From Alteribacillus sp041949975 (GTDB lineage: Bacteria > Bacillota > Bacilli > Bacillales > Marinococcaceae), in assembly GCF_041949975.1 (NCBI RefSeq), contig NZ_JBHFQG010000015.1, forward strand, positions 19,551-83,550: a stretch of DNA of 64,000 nt, read 5' to 3'. The translations under genes were made by a program, and so were the position numbers. Under the pieces are notes generated by a model. That model searched no databases. It saw nothing but the letters and a program-made list of their open reading frames with translations, and had not been told where the DNA came from. Positions 18,214 to 27,184 of this stretch are shown in pieces. Each line of letters starts with the position of its first letter. Position 1 is the first letter of the stretch.

Positions 18214-19342
18214 CTAAATTCCCCTTTCCTTCTTTTAGTCGTAATGGAGAAAATGTTTCGATCCATTCCTGGTTATCAGCAGTGCCATCTATTAAATCTG
18301 CTATCCATTTCCCTGTTAACGCAGATAACAATATACCATTTCTGTAATGTCCAGTTGCCATCCATAATCCCTCTAAAGAAGCGGCCCCTAAATATGGCAT
18401 GCCATCAGTGGTTTGCGGCCTGACACCGCTCCATGACTCCATCCATTCTGCGCTTTGAAGGCCGGGAACAAGACGGAGCGCTTTCGAAAGCAGGTTCTGA
18501 ACAGATCCTGCACTAACTTGTTTATCCATTCGCCCTTTTTGTTCTGTTGCACCTATAATGATGGAGCCGTCAGGCTTCGGAACAAGGTAAAAATCTGGTG
18601 CGTGAACTGTGGCTTTAATAACGGGCTTTGCTGGTCTGACTGCCAAACATTCGCCCTTCACCGGAACCATGGGCGGAATTTGGATTTCATGGTCCGTAAT
18701 TAAATCAGACCATGCTCCTCCAGCTAGTACGACCTGTGATGAATAAAAGCTTCCAGCTGGAGTAGAAACGCCTTTTACTTTCCCTTCTTCTTGAATTAAC
18801 CCAATAACAGGAGTGTATTCGTAGAAATCAGCTCCTAACAGGGATGCTCCGCGGGCGTATGCTTGAGTTAACTCTTTTGCCTTTACCTGGCCGTCTCCAG
18901 GAATAAAGAGAGCACCTTTTACCTCGCCTTTAATATTAGGTTCCTGAACGGAAAGTGCCTCCGGTCCCCGCCACTCTGCTTGTTCTCCTTCTTTTCTTTG
19001 AAAATCAAGCATTTCTAATAGATGACTTGCTTCTTCATCCGTCTGAGCTACTTTTAACATGCCATTGCGAAGGTAAGAAACAGGGATTCCAGAGGTTTCT
19101 TCTAACTCAGGTACCAGTTCAGAGAACATGTTTCTGCTTTTTCTAGCAAAGTCAAAAAAAGGACCATTTTCCTTGATTTCCACCTGTGCTCCAAGCATAC
19201 CGGCTGCTGCACTGGATGCTTCAGCCCCTACTCTTGATTTTTCTACAACAGCAGTATGGCAGCCTCTTTTTGCAAGTTGATAAGCGATAGAACAGCCATT
19301 AACTCCGCCGCCGATTATCAGCACATCATATGCTTTCTTCAT
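18197..19342 (-). CDS. thiO: Glycine oxidase
   Basis: 381 residues, DAO-type flavoenzyme. The FAD motif VLIIGGGVNGCSIAYQLAKRG opens the protein, and WSGVRPQTTDGMPYLG near the end is typical of ThiO. It oxidises glycine to the imine used by ThiG, releasing hydrogen peroxide. The presence of ThiO rather than ThiH fits an aerobe. The ATG overlaps tenI by 17 bp with AGAGGAGG inside tenI. Confidence 0.93.
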   Translation of the reverse strand: MKKAYDVLIIGGGVNGCSIAYQLAKRGCHTAVVEKSRVGAEASSAAAGMLGAQVEIKENGPFFDFARKSRNMFSELVPELEETSGIPVSYLRNGMLKVAQTDEEASHLLEMLDFQRKEGEQAEWRGPEALSVQEPNIKGEVKGALFIPGDGQVKAKELTQAYARGASLLGADFYEYTPVIGLIQEEGKVKGVSTPAGSFYSSQVVLAGGAWSDLITDHEIQIPPMVPVKGECLAVRPAKPVIKATVHAPDFYLVPKPDGSIIIGATEQKGRMDKQVSAGSVQNLLSKALRLVPGLQSAEWMESWSGVRPQTTDGMPYLGAASLEGLWMATGHYRNGILLSALTGKWIADLIDGTADNQEWIETFSPLRLKEGKGNLVETNH

Positions 19343-19940
19343 GTAATGCCTCCTCTGTTAACGCTCTTCGATAAGCTTTTGCCTCTCTAATTGGCTCTCC
19401 CGATTCATAAATGCCAGACATCACTGCTATACCGCTGGCTCCGTTGTTTATACATTCCTTCGCCCGAGCAGGAGTAATTCCGCCTATAGCTATTACTGGA
19501 CAACGAACAGCTTGTGCCGCTTGTTTTAACGACTTTAATCCTCTAGGCACAGCTCCTAGCTTGCTGTTTGTTTTATAAATGTGTCCAAAAAATAAATAGT
19601 CAGCTCCATTCTTTTCTTTTTTTATAGCACTTACTTGACTATGTACAGAACAGCCTGTCAATAAATTCCTGTCATTTTGTTGTATTGGTACATTTTCAGG
19701 AAAATGAACGCCTCTCAAACCAAACTTAGCAGCCAGGTGGGGACCATTATTGAAAATGATTTTCCTAGGCGGCACACCTGCCTTTTTTAATTGTAGAAGT
19801 ACCGACTCTGCTTTTTCTAAACTCCACTGCTTTTCACGAATGTGTATAAAATCCACATAAGGATGGATTTCAACAGTGACCCCAAGCCACACATCTATGG
19901 ATTGTCTTCCAGTTGAGATTACATGTAAGGACGGTTTCAT
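19326..19940 (-). CDS. tenI: Thiazole tautomerase
   Basis: 204 residues, ThiE-like TIM barrel. IHIREKQWS and the C-terminal IAIGGITPARAKECINNGASGIAVMSG are conserved, while the family context (first gene before thiO) identifies TenI rather than ThiE. TenI aromatises the ThiG product. AAAGGAGAGG precedes the ATG. Preceded by the TPP riboswitch. Unlike B. subtilis, no tenA lies upstream and no thiD downstream. Confidence 0.85.
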   Translation of the reverse strand: MKPSLHVISTGRQSIDVWLGVTVEIHPYVDFIHIREKQWSLEKAESVLLQLKKAGVPPRKIIFNNGPHLAAKFGLRGVHFPENVPIQQNDRNLLTGCSVHSQVSAIKKEKNGADYLFFGHIYKTNSKLGAVPRGLKSLKQAAQAVRCPVIAIGGITPARAKECINNGASGIAVMSGIYESGEPIREAKAYRRALTEEALHEESI

Positions 19941-20016
19941 AATACCTCTCCTTTTTTAAAAGGCAATAAATCTTTCAAAGACAATCTAAAAAACTTCTAT
20001 TTTCTTACGTTAAAAC

Positions 20017-20053
20017 GAAAAAGACCGCTTTCCTGAGGATAGGAAAGCGGCCT
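20017..20053 (-). terminator. Terminator of the TPP riboswitch expression platform
   Basis: Minus-strand stem CCGCTTTCCT / AGGAAAGCGG with loop ATCCTC, followed by TCTTTTTCG. It lies about 30 bases after the aptamer and 75 bases before tenI, so TPP binding would favour early termination. Confidence 0.85.
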
Positions 20054-20084
20054 GGTCAGCTTTAATTATGAGAGTCCATTGCGC

Positions 20085-20178
20085 TCCACTTTCCTCCGCT
20101 GGAATGATCCAGTTCAGGTTCTGAGGGTTTTAAAGGTTCACTTTAATCTCAGCCTTTCTTAAAGGCACCCCTAGTGGT
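20085..20178 (-). ncRNA. TPP riboswitch (THI element)
   Basis: The minus strand contains the conserved blocks ACTAGGGGTGCC, GGCTGAGAT, then CAGAACCTGA and CTGGATCATTCCAGCGGAG..AAG, in the order of the thiM/tenA-type aptamer. It controls the tenI-thiOSGF operon by transcription attenuation. Confidence 0.95.
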
Positions 20179-20280
20179 TGTCTTTTCTATTTTTCTAAAT
20201 TTTAAAACAAACACCCTGATTCTGTCAAACTAGTTTACAAGAGCTGTACTTTGCATTGTGATAAAATAGAGGAAGTTAAT

Positions 20281-21519
20281 ATGAAGGACGTGTTTTCGAT
20301 GATGCAAGCAGCTTCTTCAAAAAAAAATGACTTGTTTGTTTTAATAGCAGGAATAGCAGGACTATTTATCGTAATGGGTATTGGAAGGTTTGCATACACC
20401 CCTATACTTCCGCTGATGGTTGAATCGACCTCTTTAAATAATGAAACAGCTGGATACTTAGCCTCAAGCAATTATTTTGGATACTTCGCAGGTGCTCTTT
20501 TAGCTGGAAAACTGGCATGGAAAAAAGGGAAAGCTTACAACGTCTACTTTCATCTTAGTCTGAATATAGCTTCTACTTTATTAATGGGAGCTGCAGTGAA
20601 TGAGTTTATCTGGCATCTGTTACGCTTTTTATCTGGATTAACAAGCGGAATTATTTTTGTTCTCATTTCGAGTATCGTAATGGACCACCTTGTCCGGGCA
20701 GGGCGTGCCGCTTGGACAGGATATCTTTTTAGCGGAGTAGGTTTAGGTATATTATCTACCGGTCTTCTGGTACCTTTCTTGTCCAATTTATTTAACTGGG
20801 CAGGCATTTGGATAGCGCTTGGACTGCTTTCTTTCATTCTAGCATTGTTTATTTGGAAAAGGCTCACGGAAACACCCTCTCATGAAACAAATGTGAAAAA
20901 AAATCCTGCTGTTAATAATGTGACACCTCCAAAAACGAAATCTATACTACCGTGGCTTGGGGCTGCTTATGGACTTGAAGGAATCGGTTATATAATCAGC
21001 GGGACATATTTAGTAGCCCTTGCGGCAGAAATTCCTGTGCTTCAATCAAATCCTTCTTTAAGCTGGGTGCTCGTTGGGGCTGCTGCTGCACCTTCTTGTA
21101 TAATATGGTCAGCCGCTGCATCTAGAATCGGAAACCTAACAGCACTGCAGGCTGCATTTTTTCTACAAATATTAGGGGTGCTCTTTCCTGTCGTTTTCTT
21201 TAATGGTATTGGCGCTTTAATTGGTTCCTTCCTTTTCGGAGCAACTTTTATGGGAATTGTCACCATGACAATCGCAGAAGCAAGAAATACCGCTGCCGGC
21301 GAAAGCAGTAGTATTATAGGAGGGTTTACTTTTATCTACAGCCTTGGCCAAATGATCGGACCAATTGCAGCTGGTTTGCTCATTTCTATAACAGCAGAAC
21401 TTTCGGCCTCTTTTTATTTCGCCGCTGCCGTACTTCTAACAGGGATGGGGTGCCTGGGGATTGCACAAGCTCTTCGGAGAAAACATACAGAACCGAAAGC
21501 ATCTAACCCTTCATTTTAA
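20281..21519 (+). CDS. MFS transporter, YbfB/YjiJ family
   Basis: About 412 residues with twelve predicted membrane helices. GIGRFAYTPILPLM in helix 1 and SSNYFGYFAGALLAGKLA are characteristic of the YbfB/YjiJ branch. Substrate unknown. The ATG at 20281 has GAGGAAG six bases upstream. A tautomerase gene follows after 22 bp, so the pair may handle one organic acid; this is inference. Confidence 0.85.
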   Translation: MKDVFSMMQAASSKKNDLFVLIAGIAGLFIVMGIGRFAYTPILPLMVESTSLNNETAGYLASSNYFGYFAGALLAGKLAWKKGKAYNVYFHLSLNIASTLLMGAAVNEFIWHLLRFLSGLTSGIIFVLISSIVMDHLVRAGRAAWTGYLFSGVGLGILSTGLLVPFLSNLFNWAGIWIALGLLSFILALFIWKRLTETPSHETNVKKNPAVNNVTPPKTKSILPWLGAAYGLEGIGYIISGTYLVALAAEIPVLQSNPSLSWVLVGAAAAPSCIIWSAAASRIGNLTALQAAFFLQILGVLFPVVFFNGIGALIGSFLFGATFMGIVTMTIAEARNTAAGESSSIIGGFTFIYSLGQMIGPIAAGLLISITAELSASFYFAAAVLLTGMGCLGIAQALRRKHTEPKASNPSF

Positions 21520-21541
21520 TAACAGAACGGGGAGCACAACT

Positions 21542-21739
21542 ATGCCTTACATCAATATTAAAATCACGAAAGAACAAGAGCCCGTAACAGCTGAGCATAT
21601 CGCAGGAAGCACCAGATTATTACAAGACGTGCTTGGTAAAAATCCAAACACCACTGTAGTAGTGATTGATGAAGTAGAAACAGATAACTGGGGTATTGGA
21701 GCAGAATCAATCACAGAACGGAGGAAGCGGGGAGAATAA
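21542..21739 (+). CDS. 4-oxalocrotonate tautomerase family protein
   Basis: 65 residues beginning MPYINIKITKEQ. The second residue becomes the catalytic N-terminal Pro after Met removal. WGIGAESITERRKRG near the end supplies the usual C-terminal motif. GGGGAG precedes the ATG. Probably co-transcribed with the MFS gene. Confidence 0.9.
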   Translation: MPYINIKITKEQEPVTAEHIAGSTRLLQDVLGKNPNTTVVVIDEVETDNWGIGAESITERRKRGE

Positions 21740-22290
21740 TAGGGAGCTGTTTCAAACGCCTTGCTCCTTGGTAAACATCCGGACGTGAAAATAAATCACG
21801 ACCGATGTTATCTAGTTAACTCTTTTCTGTAGTCGTTGCCATTGCGCTTATTCAGAAAGTTAGCAGTCCCGCTAGATGTGAAACCTCCTTGGGCAGGATT
21901 TGCAGCAACACGGTCTAGATAAGGATCTAGATTTAATTTTTAATAGGTATAGTTGTCACAAAAGAGTTGACGAAATACTCAGTTTATATTCCAAAATAAA
22001 GGTAAACGGGTCTTCAACTTCTTTCATGGTTACCATTAGGCTTTTCTTTCTCCTGTTCCGGGTGCCAAGAGCCCTCCTTGGTTACCGCTGTATTGTTCTT
22101 TCCCTAAACCCCATTCTTGATGACCGGCCCTCTAATCTTCCTCAGTTACCGCTTCTTCTTTCTTTTTCCTGTCTCGGGCTTCAAGAACTTGTTTGACGAA
22201 TAATGCATAGGCCTTTCTGATCACTCGAATGCTGCCAAAAGAAGACTGGTGGAAAGATAGGGCTGTCCCTTTCTTCCGAGCCCACCCTTG
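21740..22290. repeat. Dispersed degenerate repeat, family B, copy 2
   Basis: Starts GGAGCTGTTTCAAA, contains AAAATAAATCACGACC as in copy 1 at 2.99 kb, then three units beginning GGTTACC (22028), GGTTACC (22080) and AGTTACC (22144), each with CCTGT/CGGG/CAAG blocks, and ends near GGGCTGTCCC (22260). The outer ends resemble those of many Bacillus insertion elements. It occupies the whole gap after the tautomerase gene; no gene seen. Confidence 0.5.
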
Positions 22291-22328
22291 ACTTTGTCTT
22301 CGTTAACATTCCTCAAATAATGATCAAC

Positions 22329-23084
22329 TTACTTTACCGAGATGATTTTATCCACATGCTCATGTAAATCTTCCTGATCTTCAATATGCACGGTTACCAT
22401 ATAGTCGCCAGAATTTTCAAAAGTGTGCGAAGCAGCATACATACCGTTTTTTTCCTCTGTGTCCACCCACTCCCTAGTATCGTCTCCTCGCTGCCAAATC
22501 TCAAGCCGAACTCGTGCTTCGTTTATCGGTTCACCTTCTTCAGCAATTTGAAAAGATAATTCTGTTTCCTCACCAGCTTTTATCTCAGACGGAGATTGTA
22601 AGTCTGCTGTTACGGGAGAGCCATGCTGATGGCCTGCATGTATGTCTTCACTATCTTCTTCTGCCTTACTTTCTTCCTGTTCTGCCTCTCCCACAGTAAT
22701 TTCCTCTGTTGGCATGCTATGCATTCCTCTTGCTGTGACATGAGCAGTAACATGATAAATTCCGTCCTCTTCAAAGGATTGTTTAATGAAATAAGTATTA
22801 TTCGCCGGCTCTTCTGCCATTATCTCTTCACTATCCTCTTTTTCGCCTTCTTTCCATATTTCAAACAATACTTCATTGGCGTCTGTTACTGTTTCTTCAC
22901 CTTGTGTTACATGAGCTCCGATTTTTATTTCTTCCTCTGCTTCTGCCTCATTTTCCATATCAATTTCTACTTCAATCGGTTCCGGAGAATCGCTATTATC
23001 TCCAGATTGTTCCTGATTTTCATTTGTCTGACCGCAAGCTGCTAACAGAAATATCAATATAAAAATCCCGCTTATTTTTTTCAT
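22329..23084 (-). CDS. Acidic lipoprotein with two FixH/YtkA-like domains
   Basis: 251 residues. Signal peptide and lipobox LLAACG at about 14-19. Two similar beta-rich domains follow (about 50-130 and 150-248), each ending in a pattern like GIYHVTAHVTARG and GDYMVTVHIEDQ, as in the YtkA family. The linker holds HAGHQHGS, a possible copper-binding His cluster. The composition is strongly acidic (many Glu/Asp), which suits a salt-exposed surface protein. AAGGAG precedes the ATG. Function unknown; YtkA-like proteins are often linked to copper or cytochrome oxidase. Confidence 0.75.
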   Translation of the reverse strand: MKKISGIFILIFLLAACGQTNENQEQSGDNSDSPEPIEVEIDMENEAEAEEEIKIGAHVTQGEETVTDANEVLFEIWKEGEKEDSEEIMAEEPANNTYFIKQSFEEDGIYHVTAHVTARGMHSMPTEEITVGEAEQEESKAEEDSEDIHAGHQHGSPVTADLQSPSEIKAGEETELSFQIAEEGEPINEARVRLEIWQRGDDTREWVDTEEKNGMYAASHTFENSGDYMVTVHIEDQEDLHEHVDKIISVK

Positions 23085-23163
23085 CCAATATGCTCCTTTC
23101 TTTCTAAAACTCTATAATTATTATGGCCAGCTTTTATTTGTTGTTTTTGGCTCGACATTTCTT

Positions 23164-24063
23164 TTACACTCCTATAATTGTCAGCAATATCCATAAAGAC
23201 GGCACACTTAAAAGTGTAGTCATTAACGTAATGCTTGATACCAGCTGTGGACTCGATTCAAATTGAACAGCGATCATCGCTATCGTTGCTGCTGTTGGCA
23301 TTGCGGTAGAAACAATTAAAACAATGCTCAATGTGTAATTGGTCTGCAGCAAAGCAGTAAGTCCAAATGCAACCAAAGGTGAAACTACAAGTCTTAACAA
23401 GGTACCGGCACTTACCAGCTTCCAATCAAGCGAAGCGATCGAGATTTTTGCAAGCTGCATGCCAAGTACTATCATAACAACCGGTATGGCAGCTTCAGCC
23501 AGCATACTAACAGCATCCATATATGTTTCTTTAATATTTATTTGTAATGCCTGCAGCAGGACTCCTAATATTAATGCATAAAAGACAGGCATTTTAAGAA
23601 CCACCCGAAAAGCATCAGCGGCTGTCAAGCTGCTTCTGTTCGCCAAATATACACCTGCTGTACTCATTAACAATGATTGAATGACCATAAAAATTACAGA
23701 ATATGCAAACGCAGTCTCACCGAACGCAAATAATATCAGCGGCGCACCATAATTTCCTGCATTCATAAATGTTGTAGCAAGCGTCATCCCGCTTTCTTGT
23801 TTAGCATCCCATTTTAAAAAATAAGCAAATAAACGATTTAAAAGAAGCATAACTAGTAAAAATAATGCAGAAAAAGCTGCTATTTTAAATAAGTCACCAT
23901 CAGGCTCTGTCGTATAAAACGTGCGAAACACAAGAGCCGGTGTCAGAATGTAAAGAGCGATTGATGAAACGGATCGTACATCTATAATTTGTTTTTTCTG
24001 CAGAAAAAAACCTGATAAAAAGATAAGAGCAATAGGTATTAATACATCAATAAGAACCGTCAT
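23164..24063 (-). CDS. AEC family transporter (auxin efflux carrier-like)
   Basis: 299 residues, ten predicted membrane helices. LTPALVFRTF, TTFMNAGNYGAPLILFAFG and PTAATIAMIAVQF are characteristic of AEC permeases (malate/organic-acid carriers). Substrate not predictable. AGGTGG precedes the ATG. Single gene. Confidence 0.88.
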   Translation of the reverse strand: MTVLIDVLIPIALIFLSGFFLQKKQIIDVRSVSSIALYILTPALVFRTFYTTEPDGDLFKIAAFSALFLLVMLLLNRLFAYFLKWDAKQESGMTLATTFMNAGNYGAPLILFAFGETAFAYSVIFMVIQSLLMSTAGVYLANRSSLTAADAFRVVLKMPVFYALILGVLLQALQINIKETYMDAVSMLAEAAIPVVMIVLGMQLAKISIASLDWKLVSAGTLLRLVVSPLVAFGLTALLQTNYTLSIVLIVSTAMPTAATIAMIAVQFESSPQLVSSITLMTTLLSVPSLWILLTIIGV

Positions 24064-24099
24064 AAAAGGACCACCTTATGTGAAATGAGCATAAGAAAT

Positions 24100-24490
24100 G
24101 TAAAAGCGCCTAAGAAAGTTGACGTTCGGCTGACATTAATGAACTTCTACTACATTCGCACACGTCGACGAACAGGAAGTGCTAATGCGCCAATGCCACA
24201 GGACGTGGCGTTTTTGGCGACGAAAGTGCAACGTAGAAGTCACCCCACCTCCTGTGCAAGTACGTCCTGTAACGACGCCGAACTGGCTTGCCCTGGATGT
24301 GCTTGACTTCTGCGTTGTGAACTTTTTCCTAGGAGCCCTCGCAGGTAAATGATCTCCAGGCAATAAAGATGTTTTTGTCTTTAATGACTGGAGGTTATTT
24401 AACCCCGAGAGGCTGGGCACTGAAGCTAGACATCAAAGCACAGAATATATCCTTACTTGCCTTATTTGAAAAACTCGGCTTATCGCCAAG
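24100..24490. repeat. Dispersed repeat, family A, longest copy
   Basis: Contains AAAGCGCCTAAG, GTTCGGCTGACATTAATG, CAGGACGTGGCGTTTTTGG, CGCAGGTAAATGATCTCCAG, CGAGAGGCTGGGCACTGAAG with CTAGAC, and GAAAAACTCGGCTTATCG. All blocks recur in copies at 6.3, 8.3, 29.6 and 60.3 kb. A stem around GTCTTTAATGACTGG lies near 24380. It fills the gap between two genes; nothing coding is seen. Confidence 0.6.
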
Positions 24491-24572
24491 TCCATAAAGA
24501 AAGCAAGAACTATAAAAAATTTCCCCCTCCTTTAATTTTATCACACGAATTCAGCGTACTTAGATAAAAAGA

Positions 24573-26045
24573 TTAATAATCATGTTTTAACATACGGCGT
24601 AGATTGTTTTTTTGTTTACGTGAGACAAGAATGTATAAAAAGTCATCCTCTTTTATCTCGGTCTCTCCATAAGGAGTAACTAAATTTTCATCTCGTACAA
24701 TTGCACTTACTAACACAGAATCCGGAAATTCTATATCCTGAAGCTTCTGCCCTACAATAGGTGTATTTTCATCCGTCTTAAATTCAATAATTTCAGCGTT
24801 GGCTTTTCCTATCGAAATCAATTCAAGGGAATGATGCGGAGTTTCCTTTTTCGGTCCGGACAACCCAAGCTTTTTTGCCATAAAAGAAAGCGATGAACCT
24901 TGAATAAGAGCAGAAGTTAATACAATAAAGAATACGATATTAAAAATCATCTGTCCGCTTTCAACTTCTGCTACAATGGCAAACGTAGCCAGCACAATAG
25001 GTACGGCCCCTCTAAGTCCTGCCCACGCCAAAAATATTTTTTCTTTAAATGTATAGTTCATTCCAATTGTTGATAAAAATGTTGCAACAGGACGAGCTAC
25101 TATAATAAGCACAGCAGATAACAGCAGGCCGTTTCCGATTACGGGAGCAGAAAGAATCTGCTCAGGAAACGCAAGCAGGCCAAGAATAATAAACATTAAT
25201 ATTTGGGCCATCCATGCAAATCCTTCATTGAAACGAAAAATCGAGTGACGATACGTAAGCTCAGAATTTCCGATAATCAGAGCGGCAACATACACAGCCA
25301 AAAAACCGCTCGCATTTATTAAAGAAGCTGTACTGTAAGTTAACAAAGCAAAAGAAAGTGCAAAAATAGGATAAAGTCCACTTGAATCCAAATTAATGTG
25401 ATTAATGGAAATCGAAGCAATTTTACCAAGAACAAGTCCGATTAATAAACCAAGCCCCATCTGCCAAAAAAAGGAGCCAAATAAAAGCAGATAATTCGGC
25501 TGTTGAATGGTTATCAATTCAATAAAAATCAAAGTCAAAAATACAGCCATAGGATCATTCGTACCTGATTCAGCTTCCATTGTTGCCCCAACTTTTGTGC
25601 TGATATTACGTTCCTTAAGAGAAGCAAATACAGCAGCAGCATCCGTAGAACCAACAATAGCTCCTAGTAAAAGAGCTTCTAACCAAGATAGGTCTACGAC
25701 ATATCGAGCTGCTAAACCCACAATCAAGGATGTAATCAACACCCCAATTGTTGCTAGCGATATAGACGGCAGCACAACCGGACGAATCGTTGTCCATTTT
25801 GTCTGGGTACCGCCTTCAAATAAAATAATAACTAATGCGATAATACCTACTAATTGCGCCTGTTCAGCATCGTCAAAATAAATAATTCCTAAACCATCGC
25901 TTCCAATAAGCATACCTACTAAAATAAAGAGTACCAAGGAGGGCATCCCAAGGCGCGAAGAGAATTTTGTTACACTGACACCGACAATCAAAAGCAAAGC
26001 AGCCAGCAATACAAAGGAATCAATATCAAAACTGCCAATAAACAC
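24573..26045 (-). CDS. CPA1-type potassium/proton antiporter with TrkA-C domain
   Basis: 490 residues. About 13 membrane helices (1-395) include the CPA core GSTDAAAVFASL and ESGTNDPMAVFL with the conserved Asp pair. The last 80 residues (IIEFKTDENTPIVGQKLQDIEF to YILVSRK) are a TrkA-C/RCK_C ligand domain, as in CvrA/NhaP2 K+/H+ antiporters. It would expel K+ (or Na+) in exchange for protons, useful in pH and salt stress. GTG start with AGGGGGAG upstream. Confidence 0.9.
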   Translation of the reverse strand: MFIGSFDIDSFVLLAALLLIVGVSVTKFSSRLGMPSLVLFILVGMLIGSDGLGIIYFDDAEQAQLVGIIALVIILFEGGTQTKWTTIRPVVLPSISLATIGVLITSLIVGLAARYVVDLSWLEALLLGAIVGSTDAAAVFASLKERNISTKVGATMEAESGTNDPMAVFLTLIFIELITIQQPNYLLLFGSFFWQMGLGLLIGLVLGKIASISINHINLDSSGLYPIFALSFALLTYSTASLINASGFLAVYVAALIIGNSELTYRHSIFRFNEGFAWMAQILMFIILGLLAFPEQILSAPVIGNGLLLSAVLIIVARPVATFLSTIGMNYTFKEKIFLAWAGLRGAVPIVLATFAIVAEVESGQMIFNIVFFIVLTSALIQGSSLSFMAKKLGLSGPKKETPHHSLELISIGKANAEIIEFKTDENTPIVGQKLQDIEFPDSVLVSAIVRDENLVTPYGETEIKEDDFLYILVSRKQKNNLRRMLKHDY

Positions 26046-26060
26046 GTATGCTCCCCCTCT

Positions 26061-26609
26061 CTATAAGTTTACATCCAACTGAGGTTTTACTTCTTCTTTA
26101 TCTATTCCTATATATCGCAGCGTTTCACCTGGTGTATGATGACCAAAGCGTCTTTGAATAAGAGCAACTGCAATTCCTTTTTTATAAGCGTGATAACCAA
26201 ATGTTTTTCGTAAAGTATGGGGGCCAATTCTTTCAGGTAAACCTAAATTTTCCGCAGCACGGTTAAGAACCCGGTAAGCTTGCTGACGGCTGATAGGGAA
26301 TTTTCCGCGGGCAGACTGAAACAGATAACTTTCCGGCTCAACATGCTGCTGGTTTTTTACATCCCATTTTATTGCCCTCTTTACCGAAGCATTAAGATAA
26401 ACATCTTCTCTTTTTATTGTTAAAAAATCAGCTGGTTCCTCGTTGTTTATCATTACATCTTTAAAAGAGATCTGAAGCAGTTCACTAATTCTTAAGCCAG
26501 TATTAATTCCCATAACAAAAAGCAAATAATTTCTTGGTGATTGTTTTTTTAAATCACGCTTCATTAAACAAATCACTTTTGTATCTTTTATTGGCCTTAC
26601 AAATTCCAT
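26061..26609 (-). CDS. Tyrosine recombinase, catalytic domain only
   Basis: 182 residues covering only the phage-integrase catalytic domain. Visible are the first Arg (NTGLRISELL), HTLRKTFG for the His-x-x-Arg pair, FGHHTPGETLRYI with the second His and the probable nucleophile Tyr. The usual N-terminal SAM-like DNA-binding domain is missing, as in several short Bacillus integrases. It sits 16 bp upstream of the antiporter gene and no attachment repeats were recognised. Confidence 0.85.
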   Translation of the reverse strand: MEFVRPIKDTKVICLMKRDLKKQSPRNYLLFVMGINTGLRISELLQISFKDVMINNEEPADFLTIKREDVYLNASVKRAIKWDVKNQQHVEPESYLFQSARGKFPISRQQAYRVLNRAAENLGLPERIGPHTLRKTFGYHAYKKGIAVALIQRRFGHHTPGETLRYIGIDKEEVKPQLDVNL

Positions 26610-26797
26610 TCCACTGCTCTCCCTGCATCTATCTAAGTTACAAAAAACTATTTCACTCCAATGTTATGTCACTTCCATGGTATCACATGATATAAATAAT
26701 GTCTGAAAATACGCTTTTATAACCAAGGAGGGTTTCACTCATTATTTCTTAAGATCAGCCATAAGATAATCAAGCGTTGATTTTGGGGAGGGTTATA

Positions 26798-27127
26798 ATG
26801 AGTTTTTCCAAAACAAAATGCATGGCTTTTTTCATTCTTTCCCTGATTTTTATAAATGTAGCAATAACTTTTGCTTTCATATATATGGTTTTAGAAATAA
26901 CACAATTGGGACATGTTATAGACCATTATGATCAACATCAGAATTTATCTGTTGGCACATTTATTTGGAAATCAATATATTTTAGTGTTATTACCATGGC
27001 AGCTGTTGGCTATGGTGACGTTACCCCGGTAGGTTACTCCCAGCCTGTTGCCACGATTCAGTCTATTATTGGCTACCTGTTTCCACTCTTGCTTGTATTC
27101 ATTTTTTCCTCTCCACAAAAAGAATGA
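26798..27127 (+). CDS. Small two-helix potassium channel
   Basis: 109 residues with two membrane helices (about 8-32 and 75-100) around a pore loop with TMAAVGYGDVTPVG, the K+ selectivity filter. It carries no RCK or cyclic-nucleotide domain and so is a minimal KcsA-like subunit that would act as a tetramer. The ATG at 26798 is supported by GGGGAGGG; the frame extends upstream through that site from a TTG. Confidence 0.88.
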   Translation: MSFSKTKCMAFFILSLIFINVAITFAFIYMVLEITQLGHVIDHYDQHQNLSVGTFIWKSIYFSVITMAAVGYGDVTPVGYSQPVATIQSIIGYLFPLLLVFIFSSPQKE

Positions 27128-27184
27128 TGTATTATTGATGAATCTTTCTTTTCTTGAGATAGTTATAGCAGGAGGGAACCAGTC

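Noticed and set aside
26061..27127. Integrative element around the tyrosine recombinase
   Set aside because: No att repeats, tRNA gene or cargo; flanking genes look chromosomal.
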